NCBI GenBank assembly: GCA_019931105.1
Contig: JAIOUW010000001.1
Span: 372,001-436,000, forward strand
Direction of reading: 5' to 3'
Source of the DNA: Flavobacteriaceae bacterium NBU2977
Lineage (GTDB): Bacteria > Bacteroidota > Bacteroidia > Flavobacteriales > Flavobacteriaceae
DNA length: 64,000 bases
The translations under genes and the position numbers were made by a program. Of this stretch, positions 63,196 through 64,000 are shown in pieces; the stretch's first letter is position 1, and the number at the start of each line of letters is the position of its first letter. Below the pieces are notes generated by a model. The model had not been told where the DNA came from. It did no database searches and worked only from the letters and a program-made list of their open reading frames with translations.

Positions 63196-64000
<805 letters not shown>

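Overview
The window looks like chromosomal DNA of a marine member of the Bacteroidota, most likely a Flavobacteriaceae close to the Zobellia/Maribacter/Arenibacter group. This is inferred from a type IX secretion (T9SS) C-terminal domain, lipoproteins with Bacteroidota-type signal peptides, a sigma-70 ECF / FecR / TonB-receptor locus with STN and carboxypeptidase-regulatory domains, formylglycine sulfatases with glycosidases, and a moderate GC content. No rRNA, tRNA, CRISPR array, IS element or phage module was seen.

Region by region. (1) 1-9138 is part of a polysaccharide-utilisation cluster: the end of an SDR oxidoreductase, then a five-gene minus-strand operon (two sulfatases, a TIM-barrel alpha-galactosidase-like enzyme, a GH29 alpha-L-fucosidase, a metallophosphoesterase). 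It suggests desulfation and de-fucosylation of a sulfated algal fucan or galactofucan. (2) 9139-13280 holds an orphan intrinsic terminator, an exonuclease/GIY-YIG protein that seems to start at ATT, two unannotated single-helix microproteins and a SulP anion transporter. (3) 13361-31883 is mixed: a DUF1080 lipoprotein, a di-haem peroxidase, a DinB-like protein, an operon of ABC permease / cysteine synthase-like / CotH / aldose-epimerase genes, NamZ, a sterol desaturase-type enzyme, a metzincin-like lipoprotein, QueE, a HerA-like ATPase, YitT, and an HxlR regulator divergent from a hydrolase with an inverted-repeat operator between them. (4) 31976-45656 is a second catabolic/redox block: a mosaic T9SS-secreted sugar dehydrogenase/di-haem protein, a translationally coupled PVC-type cytochrome / membrane protein / aldo-keto reductase trio, two esterases and a GH43 enzyme. 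(5) 45641-46868 is a scar: a divergent promoter present twice (134 of 135 bases identical, 946 bp apart) around an AT-rich foreign block carrying the tail of one gene, one intact small membrane-protein gene and the head of another. (6) 46869-49116 is folD and ffh. (7) 49310-55774 is an ECF sigma / FecR / TonB-receptor locus with a divergent repeat-built acidic lipoprotein. The lipoprotein and fecR upstream regions share a bipartite element, GTAGGGT-N16-GTTNTAA, which I propose is the promoter read by this sigma factor. (8) 55800-64000 is housekeeping: argS, a small hypothetical gene, ctlX and a DDAH-like gene, gltA, glgA and a partial eno, with clear intrinsic terminators after gltA and eno.

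The most distinctive items are the sigma locus with its predicted two-site regulon, the duplicated promoter around foreign cargo, and the ATT-start nuclease preceded by an orphan terminator. Functions rest on motif recognition by eye; no database search was possible.
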